This document shows positions 1 to 6,239 of a stretch of 11,067 bases of DNA, piece by piece. This DNA is from Treponema sp. Its GTDB lineage: Bacteria; Spirochaetota; Spirochaetia; Treponematales; Breznakiellaceae. The DNA lies in assembly GCA_031272575.1 (NCBI GenBank), contig JAISTO010000168.1, positions 1 through 11,067 of the forward strand, read 5' to 3'. Below the pieces are notes generated by a model. It searched no databases and was not told the origin of the DNA. It worked only from the letters and a program-made list of their open reading frames with translations. The position numbers and the translations under genes are program-made. The number at the start of each line of letters is the position of its first letter. The stretch's first letter is position 1.

Positions 1-450
1 CTCCACATGGGCGCGGAAGAGGCTGTTATCCCAGCACTGGAGGATAAGGTCGGACCTGACGTCCGCCTTGCCGGTGCGCGCGAGCACCGGGACGTGGGTC
101 GTCACGTCGATGCCGCCGAGGGGGAGGGCCGCCGCCGCTTCGGACGCCTCGTCGGCGAGGGCGCTGCTTTCGGCAGCCTCCGCCGCCGTGCCTGGCGCGG
201 CCTCGCCCTCGGGGGCGGCGCCTGGCGCGGCGGCCCCCTGCATGGCAGGCGCGGCCGCGGCGAGCGCGGCGTCTGCTTCCTGCGCGGCGAGTGCGGCCGC
301 GGCCGCAGCCGCGATGACGCGCTCCTGGTGGTGGTACATCCACGAACCGGCAATCGCAAAGAGGACGAGCGCCGGGAAAAAACTGAGGGCCGCGGGAATC
401 GCGCAGCCCTTGCACACCGTCGTTGTTAGACGAGTACTTTTCACTGTCAT
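1..450 (-). CDS. Membrane-anchored protein of unknown function, C-terminus beyond the window
   Basis: A reading frame of 150 codons stays open from the ATG at 450 to the left edge. The start is supported by AGGAG about 7 nt upstream and by a 4-nt ATGA overlap with the serA stop, which implies translational coupling as the last visible gene of rex-serC-serA. The protein begins with a short basic stretch containing a CKGC pair (residues 13-16). One hydrophobic segment follows (about 18-39), then an alanine/proline/glutamate-rich linker (about 46-109). After that comes what looks like the start of a folded domain (VTTHVPVLARTGKADVRSDL). The layout suggests one membrane anchor and a domain on the far side of the membrane. 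I do not recognise the family, and a role in serine metabolism is not implied by position alone. Other frames here are also open because of the high GC content, but only this one has a ribosome binding site and operon spacing. Confidence 0.72.
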   Translation of the reverse strand, partial: MTVKSTRLTTTVCKGCAIPAALSFFPALVLFAIAGSWMYHHQERVIAAAAAAALAAQEADAALAAAAPAMQGAAAPGAAPEGEAAPGTAAEAAESSALADEASEAAAALPLGGIDVTTHVPVLARTGKADVRSDLILQCWDNSLFRAHVE

Positions 451-1622
451 ACTTCTCCTATAATTGTTCTGACTTTTATAACACCCTCGACTCCGATTAT
501 CCGCTCGAGGGTCTCGAAGGGGATACGCTGTTCGGTGTCGATGATGTTGTATGCGTAATCACCTCGGTGGTGATTGATAAGGTCGGCAATGTTGATGCCC
601 GCGCCCGCCAGTACCGTGGTGATCTGCCCCACCATGTTGGGGATGTTTTTGTTCACCACGAGGAGGCGGTGCGCCCCGCGCTGTTCGAGACGGCACTGCG
701 GGAAGTTGACCGAGTTGCGGATCGCGCCGGTCTCGAGGTAGTCGATGAGTTGACGGGCCGCCATCGCGGCGCAGTTGTCCTCCGCCTCGGGGGTGCTCGC
801 CCCCAGGTGGGGTATGGCGATCACCTTTGGGCAGGAGAGGAGTTCCGCGCTGGGGAAGTCCGTAACGTAAGCGGCGATGCGGCCCGCGTTCAGCGCCCCG
901 ATGATCGCCCCCTCGTCCACGAGGCCCCCCCGCGCCAGGTTGATGACGCGGGCGCCCTTCTTCATGAAGCGGAACTTTTCGGCATTGAGGAAGCCCCGCG
1001 TCGCCTCGCTGAGGGGGAGGTGGAGGGTCAGGTAGTCGGCCTTTGAGAGGAGGCCCTCGAGGGTCTCGGCCCGCTGCACCAGGTGGGAGAGGTTCCATGC
1101 GGCCTCGACCGAGATGTAGGGGTCGTAGCCGCTGACATCCATGCCGAGCGCGAGCGCGTCGTTGGCGATCATCACGCCGATGGCCCCGAGGCCCACGACG
1201 CCCAGGGTCTTGCCCGCCAGTTCCGGCCCCTCGAAGCGCGCCTTTTCCTTTTCGACCAGGTCCGGCACCTCGTTAGCGCGGTCCGCGATGCCCCTGGCCC
1301 AGGCGATGCCCCCCGTGATGTTCCGCGATGCAAGGAGGAGCGCCGCCAGGGTGAGTTCCTTTACCGCGTTCGCGTTCCCCCCGGGCGTGTTGAACACGGC
1401 GATGCCCCGCGCGCTGCAGGCCCCCACCGGGATGTTGTTATACCCTGCCCCGGCCCGCGCGATGGCGAGCACCGTGTCGGGAATGTCCTCGGGGGTCAAC
1501 TCCGCGCTCCGCACCAGGATCGCGTCCGGGCGCGGTATCTCGCTCGCTACCTCGTAGCGCTCCCGGGGAAACAATTCGAGGCCCTTCGGGGAGATGTGGT
1601 TCATCGTTCTTATTCTAAACAT
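447..1622 (-). CDS. serA: D-3-phosphoglycerate dehydrogenase with C-terminal ACT domain
   Basis: This enzyme catalyses the first step of serine synthesis: 3-phosphoglycerate plus NAD+ gives 3-phosphohydroxypyruvate plus NADH, in the cytoplasm. The 391-residue protein shows the D-2-hydroxyacid dehydrogenase fold. The NAD-binding motif GLGAIG is at about 144-149. The catalytic arginine lies in NLARGG (about Arg231) and the catalytic histidine in IPHLGAST (about His272). The acid residue is less clear, because the usual DVFxxEP motif is replaced by TDFPSAELL (about 254-262). The last 70 or so residues form an ACT domain (RLLVVNKNIPNMVGQI...), which in this family commonly binds serine for feedback control. 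The short-ACT architecture without the long intervening domain is typical of the clostridial/spirochaetal type. I chose ATG 1622 (MFRIRTMNHISPKGL) over an upstream start at 1643 because it fits the family N-terminus. It overlaps the end of serC by 8 nt, with GGAGG at 1639-1635 as a somewhat distant ribosome binding site. ATG 1604 is a possible alternative. Confidence 0.95.
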   Translation of the reverse strand: MFRIRTMNHISPKGLELFPRERYEVASEIPRPDAILVRSAELTPEDIPDTVLAIARAGAGYNNIPVGACSARGIAVFNTPGGNANAVKELTLAALLLASRNITGGIAWARGIADRANEVPDLVEKEKARFEGPELAGKTLGVVGLGAIGVMIANDALALGMDVSGYDPYISVEAAWNLSHLVQRAETLEGLLSKADYLTLHLPLSEATRGFLNAEKFRFMKKGARVINLARGGLVDEGAIIGALNAGRIAAYVTDFPSAELLSCPKVIAIPHLGASTPEAEDNCAAMAARQLIDYLETGAIRNSVNFPQCRLEQRGAHRLLVVNKNIPNMVGQITTVLAGAGINIADLINHHRGDYAYNIIDTEQRIPFETLERIIGVEGVIKVRTIIGEV

Positions 1623-2730
1623 TTTTTTCAAACGCCTCCGCAAAATTGACCAGGGCCGCCACGCCCTCCAGGGGCATCGCGTTGTAGATGCTGGCGCGAA
1701 GGCCCCCTACCAGGCGATGCCCCGCGAGGTTGACCAGACCGGCCGCGGCCGCTTCGCTGAGGAAGCGGGTCTCGATGGCCTTGCGCTTGTCCGCGTCACT
1801 CTCGTTCACGAGGAAGGGGACGTTCATTAGACTGCGATACGGTTTTTCGACCGGTGAACGAAAGAGCCGGGACTTTTCCAGATACCCATACAACAATGCG
1901 GCCTTCTTTTTGTTACGCTCGGCAAGCGCGGGGAGCCCCCCCAGTGCCGCGGCCCACTCGAGCACGAGGCCCGTCATGTAGATGCACCAGCAGGGCGGCG
2001 TGTTGTACATGGAACCCTCGGCCGCGTGGATGTCGTAGCGGAGCATGGCCGGCGCCCAGGCCGGCGCGCGCCCGATAAGGTCCTCTCTAATGATGACCAG
2101 CGTGAGGCCCGCGGGGCCCAGGTTCTTCTGCGCGCCCGCGTAGAGGAGGCCGAACCTGCTTACATCGAGCGGCTCGGAGAGGATGCAACTGGAGACGTCC
2201 GCCGCAAGGGGGACCGCGCCCGTGTCCGGGATAGAGTCCCACATGGTGCCGGTGATCGTGTTGTTCAGCGTGATATGATAGAAGGCGTCGCCGGGCGCGG
2301 GGGCCGGGGCGGCCGGAATGTACGTGTAGTTCCGGTCTTTTGAAGAGGCGCGCACTTCGGCGCGGCAGTACTTCGCGCCCTCGGCCGCGGCCTTCGAGGC
2401 CCAGACGCCGGTGTCCACATAGCAGGCCGTAGGCCCCGAGGCTCCTGGGGCCCCCGCCGCGTCAGACGCGGCCAGGTTGATGGGTACCATCGCGAACTGG
2501 AGCGAGGCCCCGCCCTGCAGGAAGAGCACCTTGTAGTGCGGCGGGAGGCCGAGCACCTCGCGCAGGAGGGCCTCGGTCCGCTCGATGATCGGCTTAAAGT
2601 CCTTCGAGCGGTGGCTCAGCTCCATGACGGACTGGCCTGTGCCGCCCGCGTCAGTGAGTTCAGCGCCGGCCTTTTGCAGCACCTCGAGGGGCAGCATCGA
2701 CGGCCCGGCGGAAAAATTGTATACTCGCAT
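1615..2730 (-). CDS. serC: Phosphoserine aminotransferase
   Basis: This is the PLP-dependent second step of serine synthesis: 3-phosphohydroxypyruvate plus glutamate gives O-phosphoserine plus 2-oxoglutarate. The 371-residue length is close to the family norm. The N-terminus MRVYNFSAGPSMLPLEVL is diagnostic for SerC. Further landmarks are MELSHRS (about 36-42, phosphate/substrate binding), FLQGGASLQFAM (about 70-81), the PLP-binding lysine in YAGAQKNLGPAG (about Lys202) and the C-terminal GHRLVGGLRASIYNAMP (about 337-353). It lies 3 nt after rex and overlaps serA. The ribosome binding site AAAGGA, 7 nt before the ATG, lies in the last codons and stop of rex. The shared transcript from the rex promoter puts SerC under the putative Rex operator. 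No serB (phosphoserine phosphatase) is seen in the window. Confidence 0.96.
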   Translation of the reverse strand: MRVYNFSAGPSMLPLEVLQKAGAELTDAGGTGQSVMELSHRSKDFKPIIERTEALLREVLGLPPHYKVLFLQGGASLQFAMVPINLAASDAAGAPGASGPTACYVDTGVWASKAAAEGAKYCRAEVRASSKDRNYTYIPAAPAPAPGDAFYHITLNNTITGTMWDSIPDTGAVPLAADVSSCILSEPLDVSRFGLLYAGAQKNLGPAGLTLVIIREDLIGRAPAWAPAMLRYDIHAAEGSMYNTPPCWCIYMTGLVLEWAAALGGLPALAERNKKKAALLYGYLEKSRLFRSPVEKPYRSLMNVPFLVNESDADKRKAIETRFLSEAAAAGLVNLAGHRLVGGLRASIYNAMPLEGVAALVNFAEAFEKNV

Positions 2731-2733
2731 ATA

Positions 2734-3357
2734 CTAGTCCTTTTCGCGCCTACCCATGGCCACGGCCAGGCTCCGCAGACCGTCCGCAACGTAGAGGTTG
2801 CGCACGGTTACGGCCGCCGGCAGGGTGAGGGTGCGCGGGGTGAAATTCAAGATGCCCTGTATCCCGGCCGCGGCAAGTTTTTCCGCCGCGCTCTGCGCCG
2901 CCTCGCGGGGCACACAGAGGATCGCGATGGCGATGCCCAGACGGGATATCACTTCACTCATCTTGTAGGATGGATAGAGGGGCGTCTTCCCCCCAAGAAT
3001 CTCCACCCTGTTGACATTCGTGTCGAAGCCCGCGGCCAGTTCAAACTCGCCCCGGGCGAAACTTTCCTCGTTGAGGAGTGCGGACCCGAGCCGCCCCAGC
3101 CCCACGATGCAGTAGCGCCGCGGCGAGTCGAGCCCCAGCGCCCTCTTGAGCGCGGGTATGAGCACCTGTGCGCGGTAGCCCCCCGCGGACCCGGCGGCCT
3201 CCCCGTTGAGGCAGGAGAGGTCCTTGCGGATCGTCTCCCGCGCCCAGCCGGTGAGCGCCTCTATGCCCCCGGACTTGAGCATTTCCCCGGGATGCTGTTC
3301 AAAAATTCCCAAAAGGGTCAGGAGCCGCTCCCGCGCCGGCTCTGGTATCTGTTCCAA
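2734..3357 (-). CDS. rex: Redox-sensing transcriptional repressor Rex
   Basis: Rex repressors bind operators when NADH is low and release DNA when NADH/NAD+ rises. An N-terminal winged helix contains WARETIRKDLSCL (about 38-50), the Rex recognition-helix pattern xxxxRKDLS. This is followed by GGYRAQVL and a Rossmann NAD(H) domain with IVGLGRLGSALL (glycine motif about 86-91) and GFDTN (acidic residue about Asp112). The stretch IAILCVPREAAQSAAEKL then GIQGILNFTP and VRNLYVADGLRSLA closely follows the family consensus. The HTH region is less typical: the usual FG..GxxGxGY is LNGEAAGSAGGY. I place the start at TTG 3357 (207 aa, MEQIPEPARERL) because AAAGGAG ends 5 nt upstream and the family usually begins near the IP motif. 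A TTG at 3375 would overlap the ribosome binding site. First gene of the rex-serC-serA operon, divergent from lon, and probably autoregulated by the palindrome at 3379-3396. Confidence 0.9.
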   Translation of the reverse strand: MEQIPEPARERLLTLLGIFEQHPGEMLKSGGIEALTGWARETIRKDLSCLNGEAAGSAGGYRAQVLIPALKRALGLDSPRRYCIVGLGRLGSALLNEESFARGEFELAAGFDTNVNRVEILGGKTPLYPSYKMSEVISRLGIAIAILCVPREAAQSAAEKLAAAGIQGILNFTPRTLTLPAAVTVRNLYVADGLRSLAVAMGRREKD

Positions 3358-3378
3358 ACGTGCTCCTTTCTGCAAAAC

Positions 3379-3396
3379 CTGTGAAAGTTTTCACAG
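3379..3396. promoter_or_regulatory. Putative Rex operator
   Basis: CTGTGAAAGTTTTCACAG has two perfect 8-nt arms around a 2-nt centre. It agrees with the known Rex consensus (TTGTGAA-N4-TTCACAA type) except at the outermost base pair. It starts 3 nt after the -10 hexamer of the rex promoter and covers the expected transcription start. Binding there should block transcription of rex, serC and serA. That Rex binds here is inference from the motif and from the adjacent rex gene. Confidence 0.87.
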
Positions 3397-3398
3397 AT

Positions 3399-3427
3399 AA
3401 GATACAAAAAAGGAAAAAAAGAGTCAA
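3399..3427 (-). promoter_or_regulatory. Promoter of the rex-serC-serA operon
   Basis: Read on the minus strand: TTGACT at 3427-3422 (-35, 5 of 6), a 17-nt T-rich spacer, and TATCTT at 3404-3399 (-10, 4 of 6). The predicted start point is near 3392, inside the palindrome at 3379-3396, giving a leader of about 35 nt with the AAAGGAG site before rex. Confidence 0.72.
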
Positions 3428-3498
3428 GGGGGTGGGGGGCAACGCGGTGTGAAAGCGGGGGTACTTGCGAGTGAGGGTTGCGAAGTGCATGGGGCGGT

Positions 3499-3571
3499 GG
3501 GCGGTGGACGGTGGAGGTGGTTGTACGAAAGACTCGCGAATGACTCCTCCACTTTCCACCGTCCACCGTCC
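3499..3571. repeat. Long imperfect inverted repeat of CGGTGGA units
   Basis: The left arm at 3499-3520 (GGGCGGTGGACGGTGGAGG...) pairs with the right arm at 3549-3571. The perfect core is 14 nt: CGGTGGACGGTGGA at 3502-3515 against TCCACCGTCCACCG at 3555-3568, with 39 nt between. Each arm is itself built from a 7-nt unit, CGGTGGA. It lies about 150 nt upstream of lon and could form a hairpin, but it has no U-run and does not look like a terminator of a known gene. Confidence 0.75.
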
Positions 3572-3633
3572 ATTTTCTACCGTCCGCGCTTTACCCCCCA
3601 CTCACTCCCCTCACCCCAATCCTCCGCATCACG

Positions 3634-3672
3634 CCCCCCACTCCCCACTCCCCATTCCCTACTCCCCACCCC
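3634..3672. repeat. C-rich CCCCACT heptamer array
   Basis: Imperfect 7-nt units of the type CCCCACT follow one another here (CCCCACT, CCCCACT, CCCCATT, CCCTACT, CCCCACC). The minus strand therefore carries at least four runs of three or more Gs separated by 2-4 nt, which meets the usual pattern for a potential G-quadruplex. The array ends 9 nt before the lon -35 region. Confidence 0.65.
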
Positions 3673-3680
3673 GCGCCCAC

Positions 3681-3710
3681 TTGCACAAGTACGTCCAACC
3701 ATGCTACACT
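3681..3710 (+). promoter_or_regulatory. Promoter of lon, extended -10 and possibly leaderless
   Basis: TTGCAC (3681-3686), an 18-nt spacer and TACACT (3705-3710), with TG at 3702-3703 forming an extended -10 (TGCTACACT). The -10 ends only 6 nt before the lon ATG at 3717, so transcription should begin at or within a base or two of the start codon. No purine-rich ribosome binding site lies upstream of that ATG. Confidence 0.6.
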
Positions 3711-3716
3711 GTCCCC

Positions 3717-6236
3717 ATGCCTGAACAAAGCGTAGTACCGTTGGATATGCTCCTCCCCGTGCGGCTGCCCCTGGTGGGGCTGGTGGGGCGGCCTATTTTT
3801 CCGGGGATTTTCACCCCCATCATGATCGGGAATCCGGTGGACGTGCGGCTCATCGACGAGACCGTCAAGGGGGACGGCGTTATCGGCCTGGTCATGCTGC
3901 AGAACGAGGCGGAGACCCCCGCCATTGGCGATATGTACCGCGTTGGTACCGCGGCGAAGATCGCCAAAAAGATCAACCTGCCTGACGGCGGGCTGAATAT
4001 CTTCATTTCGACTCTGAAGCGCTTCCGCATAAAAAAGAGCCTGCACGACTCCGCGCCCATAGTGGCGGCGGTGCAGTATCTGGACGACGAAGAGGACGAC
4101 ACCGCGGAAGTAAAGGCGCTCACCCGCGCGCTCATTAGCGAGATGAAGCAGATCTCCGAAAACAACCCGCTCTTCTCCGAAGAGATGCGGCTCAACATGA
4201 TCAACATCGACCATCCGGGCAAGATTGCGGATTTCATCGCCAGTATACTCAACATCGAAAAAACCGAACAGCAAAAGGTGCTCGAAATGCTGAATGTGCG
4301 CAAGCGCATGGAGCAGGTGCTGATCTTCATCAAAAAGGAACAGGAACTCCTTCGCATTCAGAAAAAAATTCAACACGAGATCAACGAACGAATCGAAAAA
4401 AACCAGCGGGATTATTTTCTGCGGGAAGAACTGAAGGCGATCAAAAACGAACTGGGCCTGAACACGGACGTCAAGTCGCGGGAGTACCAGCGCTTCAAGG
4501 AAAAGTTTGACGCGTTCAAGTTCGAGGGCGAGGTAAAGGAGTCGGTCGAGCAGGAACTCGAAAAATTCAACCTGATGGAACCGAACTCCGCGGAGTTTGT
4601 GGTGACGCGCAACTACCTCGACCTGATCGCGAGCCTGCCCTGGGGGGAGCCTGAGCCCGAGGCCTTCGACTTGAAAAAGGCGCAGCGCATTCTCGAAAGC
4701 GAGCACTACGGCCTCAAGGACGTGAAGAGCCGCCTCGTCGAATACCTCGCGGTGCGCAAACTCAAAGCCGCGCGGACGAAGCCGCGCCGGAGCAGGGGGG
4801 GCAGGGTGCGCGAGACGGACAAGGCCGCGGTCTACGCGGGGTCGATCATCTGTCTGGTGGGGCCCCCCGGGGTCGGCAAAACGTCGGTGGGGCGCAGCAT
4901 CGCGCACGCGCTCGGCAAGAAGTTCTACCGCTTCTCGGTGGGGGGTATGCGGGACGACGCGGAAATCAAGGGGCATCGCCGCACGTACATCGGGGCCATG
5001 CCCGGCAAGATTATCCAGGGGCTCCGCACGGTCAAATCGCGGGACCCGGTCTTTATGATCGACGAGATCGACAAGATGGGCGCGAGTTACCATGGGGATC
5101 CGGCCTCCGCCCTGCTCGAGGTGCTCGACCCGGAACAGAATTGCGCGTTCCGCGATTACTACCTCGATCTGCCCTTCGACATCTCGAAGATTTTCTTTAT
5201 CGTCACCGCCAACACGCTGGACAGCATACCCGGCCCCCTTAGCGACCGGATGGAGATAATCGAACTACCCGGCTATATTGACCGCGAAAAACTCGAAATC
5301 GCGAAGCGCTACCTGGTGCCGAAGAGCCTCGCCAAAAACGGCCTCGAGCGGGATCAGGTCACCTACAGCGACGACAGTTTGTACTACATCGCCTCATGCT
5401 ACGCCCGCGAAGCCGGGGTCCGCAACTTCGAAAAAAACCTCGACAAGATCCACCGGAAACTGGCCAAAAAGATAGTCGAGGCATCTGAGGGCAAGGCTCC
5501 AAGTCCCCAGTCCCAAGTCCCAAGTCCCAGGTCGAAACGCGCGGATTCCGCGGCCAGGCCGCGGAATGACGGGGGGCCGCAAGGCCCAAGTCCCAAGCCG
5601 CCCTTCGCCGTAGACAAAGCCCTCATCGAGGAGTCCCTCGGCAAGCCGCTCTTCCGCGAGGGGGACGTGAAGCGGGCGGATCGCCCGGGCATGAGCGTGG
5701 GCCTGGCCTGGACGAGCATGGGCGGCGACACCCTGGTTATCGAGGCCGCGAGCGCGCCGGGCAAGGAGGACTTCACGCTCACCGGCAAGATGGGCGATGT
5801 CATGAAGGAGAGCGCGGCCATCGCGCTGACGGTGGCGCGCAAGATCGCGGGCGAGCGCTACGGCCTGCCCGCGGACTGGTTCGAAAAAAACCACGTGCAC
5901 CTGCACATCCCGGAGGGCGCGACCCCGAAGGACGGCCCCTCCGCGGGCATCACCATGGCCACCGCGCTCCTCTCGCTCTTCGGCAACCGCGTGATCACCG
6001 ACCGCCTCGTGATGACCGGGGAACTGTCCCTCACCGGCAAGGTGCTCCCCATAGGGGGCCTCCGCGAAAAAACGCTCGCGGCCCAGCGGAACCGCGCCCG
6101 CGATGTGATCATCCCCCGGCAGAACGTGCGGGACCTGGACGAAATTCCGAGCCACGTGAAAAAGGGCCTCGTGTTTCACCCCGTCGAGCGCTTCGAGGAA
6201 GTACTGGCGCTCGCGCTGCCGGGGAAGGGGGCCTAG
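3717..6236 (+). CDS. lon: ATP-dependent serine protease Lon
   Basis: Lon is a cytoplasmic homo-oligomeric AAA+ protease that degrades misfolded and specific regulatory proteins. The 839-residue protein has the LON substrate-binding domain (from about 16: LPLVGLVGRPIFPG) and a coiled-coil stretch (about 200-240, KKEQELLRIQKKI). Walker A is GPPGVGKT (382-389) and Walker B is FMIDEID (Asp449, Glu450). The protease domain carries the Ser-Lys dyad in PKDGPSAG (Ser742) and GGLREK (Lys785), 43 residues apart as in E. coli Lon. It is longer than the E. coli enzyme (784 aa), partly because of a basic insert before Walker A (about 351-371) and about 33 residues of repeat-derived Pro/Ser/Arg-rich linker (about 595-627). 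I chose ATG 3717 because the frame upstream is translated repeat DNA and the promoter ends at 3710. It is divergent from rex and convergent with the binding-protein gene, with 3 nt between stops. Confidence 0.97.
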   Translation: MPEQSVVPLDMLLPVRLPLVGLVGRPIFPGIFTPIMIGNPVDVRLIDETVKGDGVIGLVMLQNEAETPAIGDMYRVGTAAKIAKKINLPDGGLNIFISTLKRFRIKKSLHDSAPIVAAVQYLDDEEDDTAEVKALTRALISEMKQISENNPLFSEEMRLNMINIDHPGKIADFIASILNIEKTEQQKVLEMLNVRKRMEQVLIFIKKEQELLRIQKKIQHEINERIEKNQRDYFLREELKAIKNELGLNTDVKSREYQRFKEKFDAFKFEGEVKESVEQELEKFNLMEPNSAEFVVTRNYLDLIASLPWGEPEPEAFDLKKAQRILESEHYGLKDVKSRLVEYLAVRKLKAARTKPRRSRGGRVRETDKAAVYAGSIICLVGPPGVGKTSVGRSIAHALGKKFYRFSVGGMRDDAEIKGHRRTYIGAMPGKIIQGLRTVKSRDPVFMIDEIDKMGASYHGDPASALLEVLDPEQNCAFRDYYLDLPFDISKIFFIVTANTLDSIPGPLSDRMEIIELPGYIDREKLEIAKRYLVPKSLAKNGLERDQVTYSDDSLYYIASCYAREAGVRNFEKNLDKIHRKLAKKIVEASEGKAPSPQSQVPSPRSKRADSAARPRNDGGPQGPSPKPPFAVDKALIEESLGKPLFREGDVKRADRPGMSVGLAWTSMGGDTLVIEAASAPGKEDFTLTGKMGDVMKESAAIALTVARKIAGERYGLPADWFEKNHVHLHIPEGATPKDGPSAGITMATALLSLFGNRVITDRLVMTGELSLTGKVLPIGGLREKTLAAQRNRARDVIIPRQNVRDLDEIPSHVKKGLVFHPVERFEEVLALALPGKGA
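5491..5597. repeat. In-frame repeat cluster inside lon (CCAAGTCCC units and palindrome)
   Basis: CCAAGTCCC-type units fill 5499-5533 and recur at 5586-5597. Between them, 5545-5567 is a perfect palindrome with 11-nt arms (ATTCCGCGGCC) around a single A. Near-identical direct repeats flank the palindrome: GCAAGGCTCCAAGTCCC at 5491-5507 and GCAAGGCCCAAGTCCC at 5579-5594. The stretch 5499-5597 is 99 nt, so it keeps the lon frame, and it encodes a disordered-looking linker (APSPQSQVPSPRSK and onward) between the AAA+ and protease domains. Confidence 0.8.
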
Positions 6237-6239
6237 TCA

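Larger units (their letters stand above)
3428..3680. repeat. Low-complexity repeat region between rex and lon
   Basis: This 250-bp stretch has no convincing gene. From left to right it holds a G-run block (3428-3438), CGGTGGA-type units (3494-3520), their inverted counterpart (3549-3590), and a pyrimidine-strand C-rich array of CCCCACT-like units (about 3597-3672). Frames open across it on both strands give only repetitive Trp/Pro/His-rich peptides without ribosome binding sites. It separates the rex and lon promoters, which lie at its two ends. Confidence 0.7.

Noticed and set aside
26..463. Open frames on both strands over the left 450 nt
   Set aside because: High GC makes several frames open. 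Only the minus-strand frame from 450 has a ribosome binding site, operon overlap and a sensible membrane-protein layout.
3449..3456. Second Rex half-site (TGTGAAA) upstream of the rex promoter
   Set aside because: No matching second half follows; a lone 7-nt match is weak evidence.
3428..3680. CRISPR-like array in the repeat region
   Set aside because: The units are 7 nt and contiguous or inverted, without spacers of constant length, and no cas genes are present.
3465..3716. N-terminal extension of lon by 84 residues
   Set aside because: It translates repeat DNA, has no family similarity, and runs through the lon promoter; ATG 3717 fits the Lon N-terminus.
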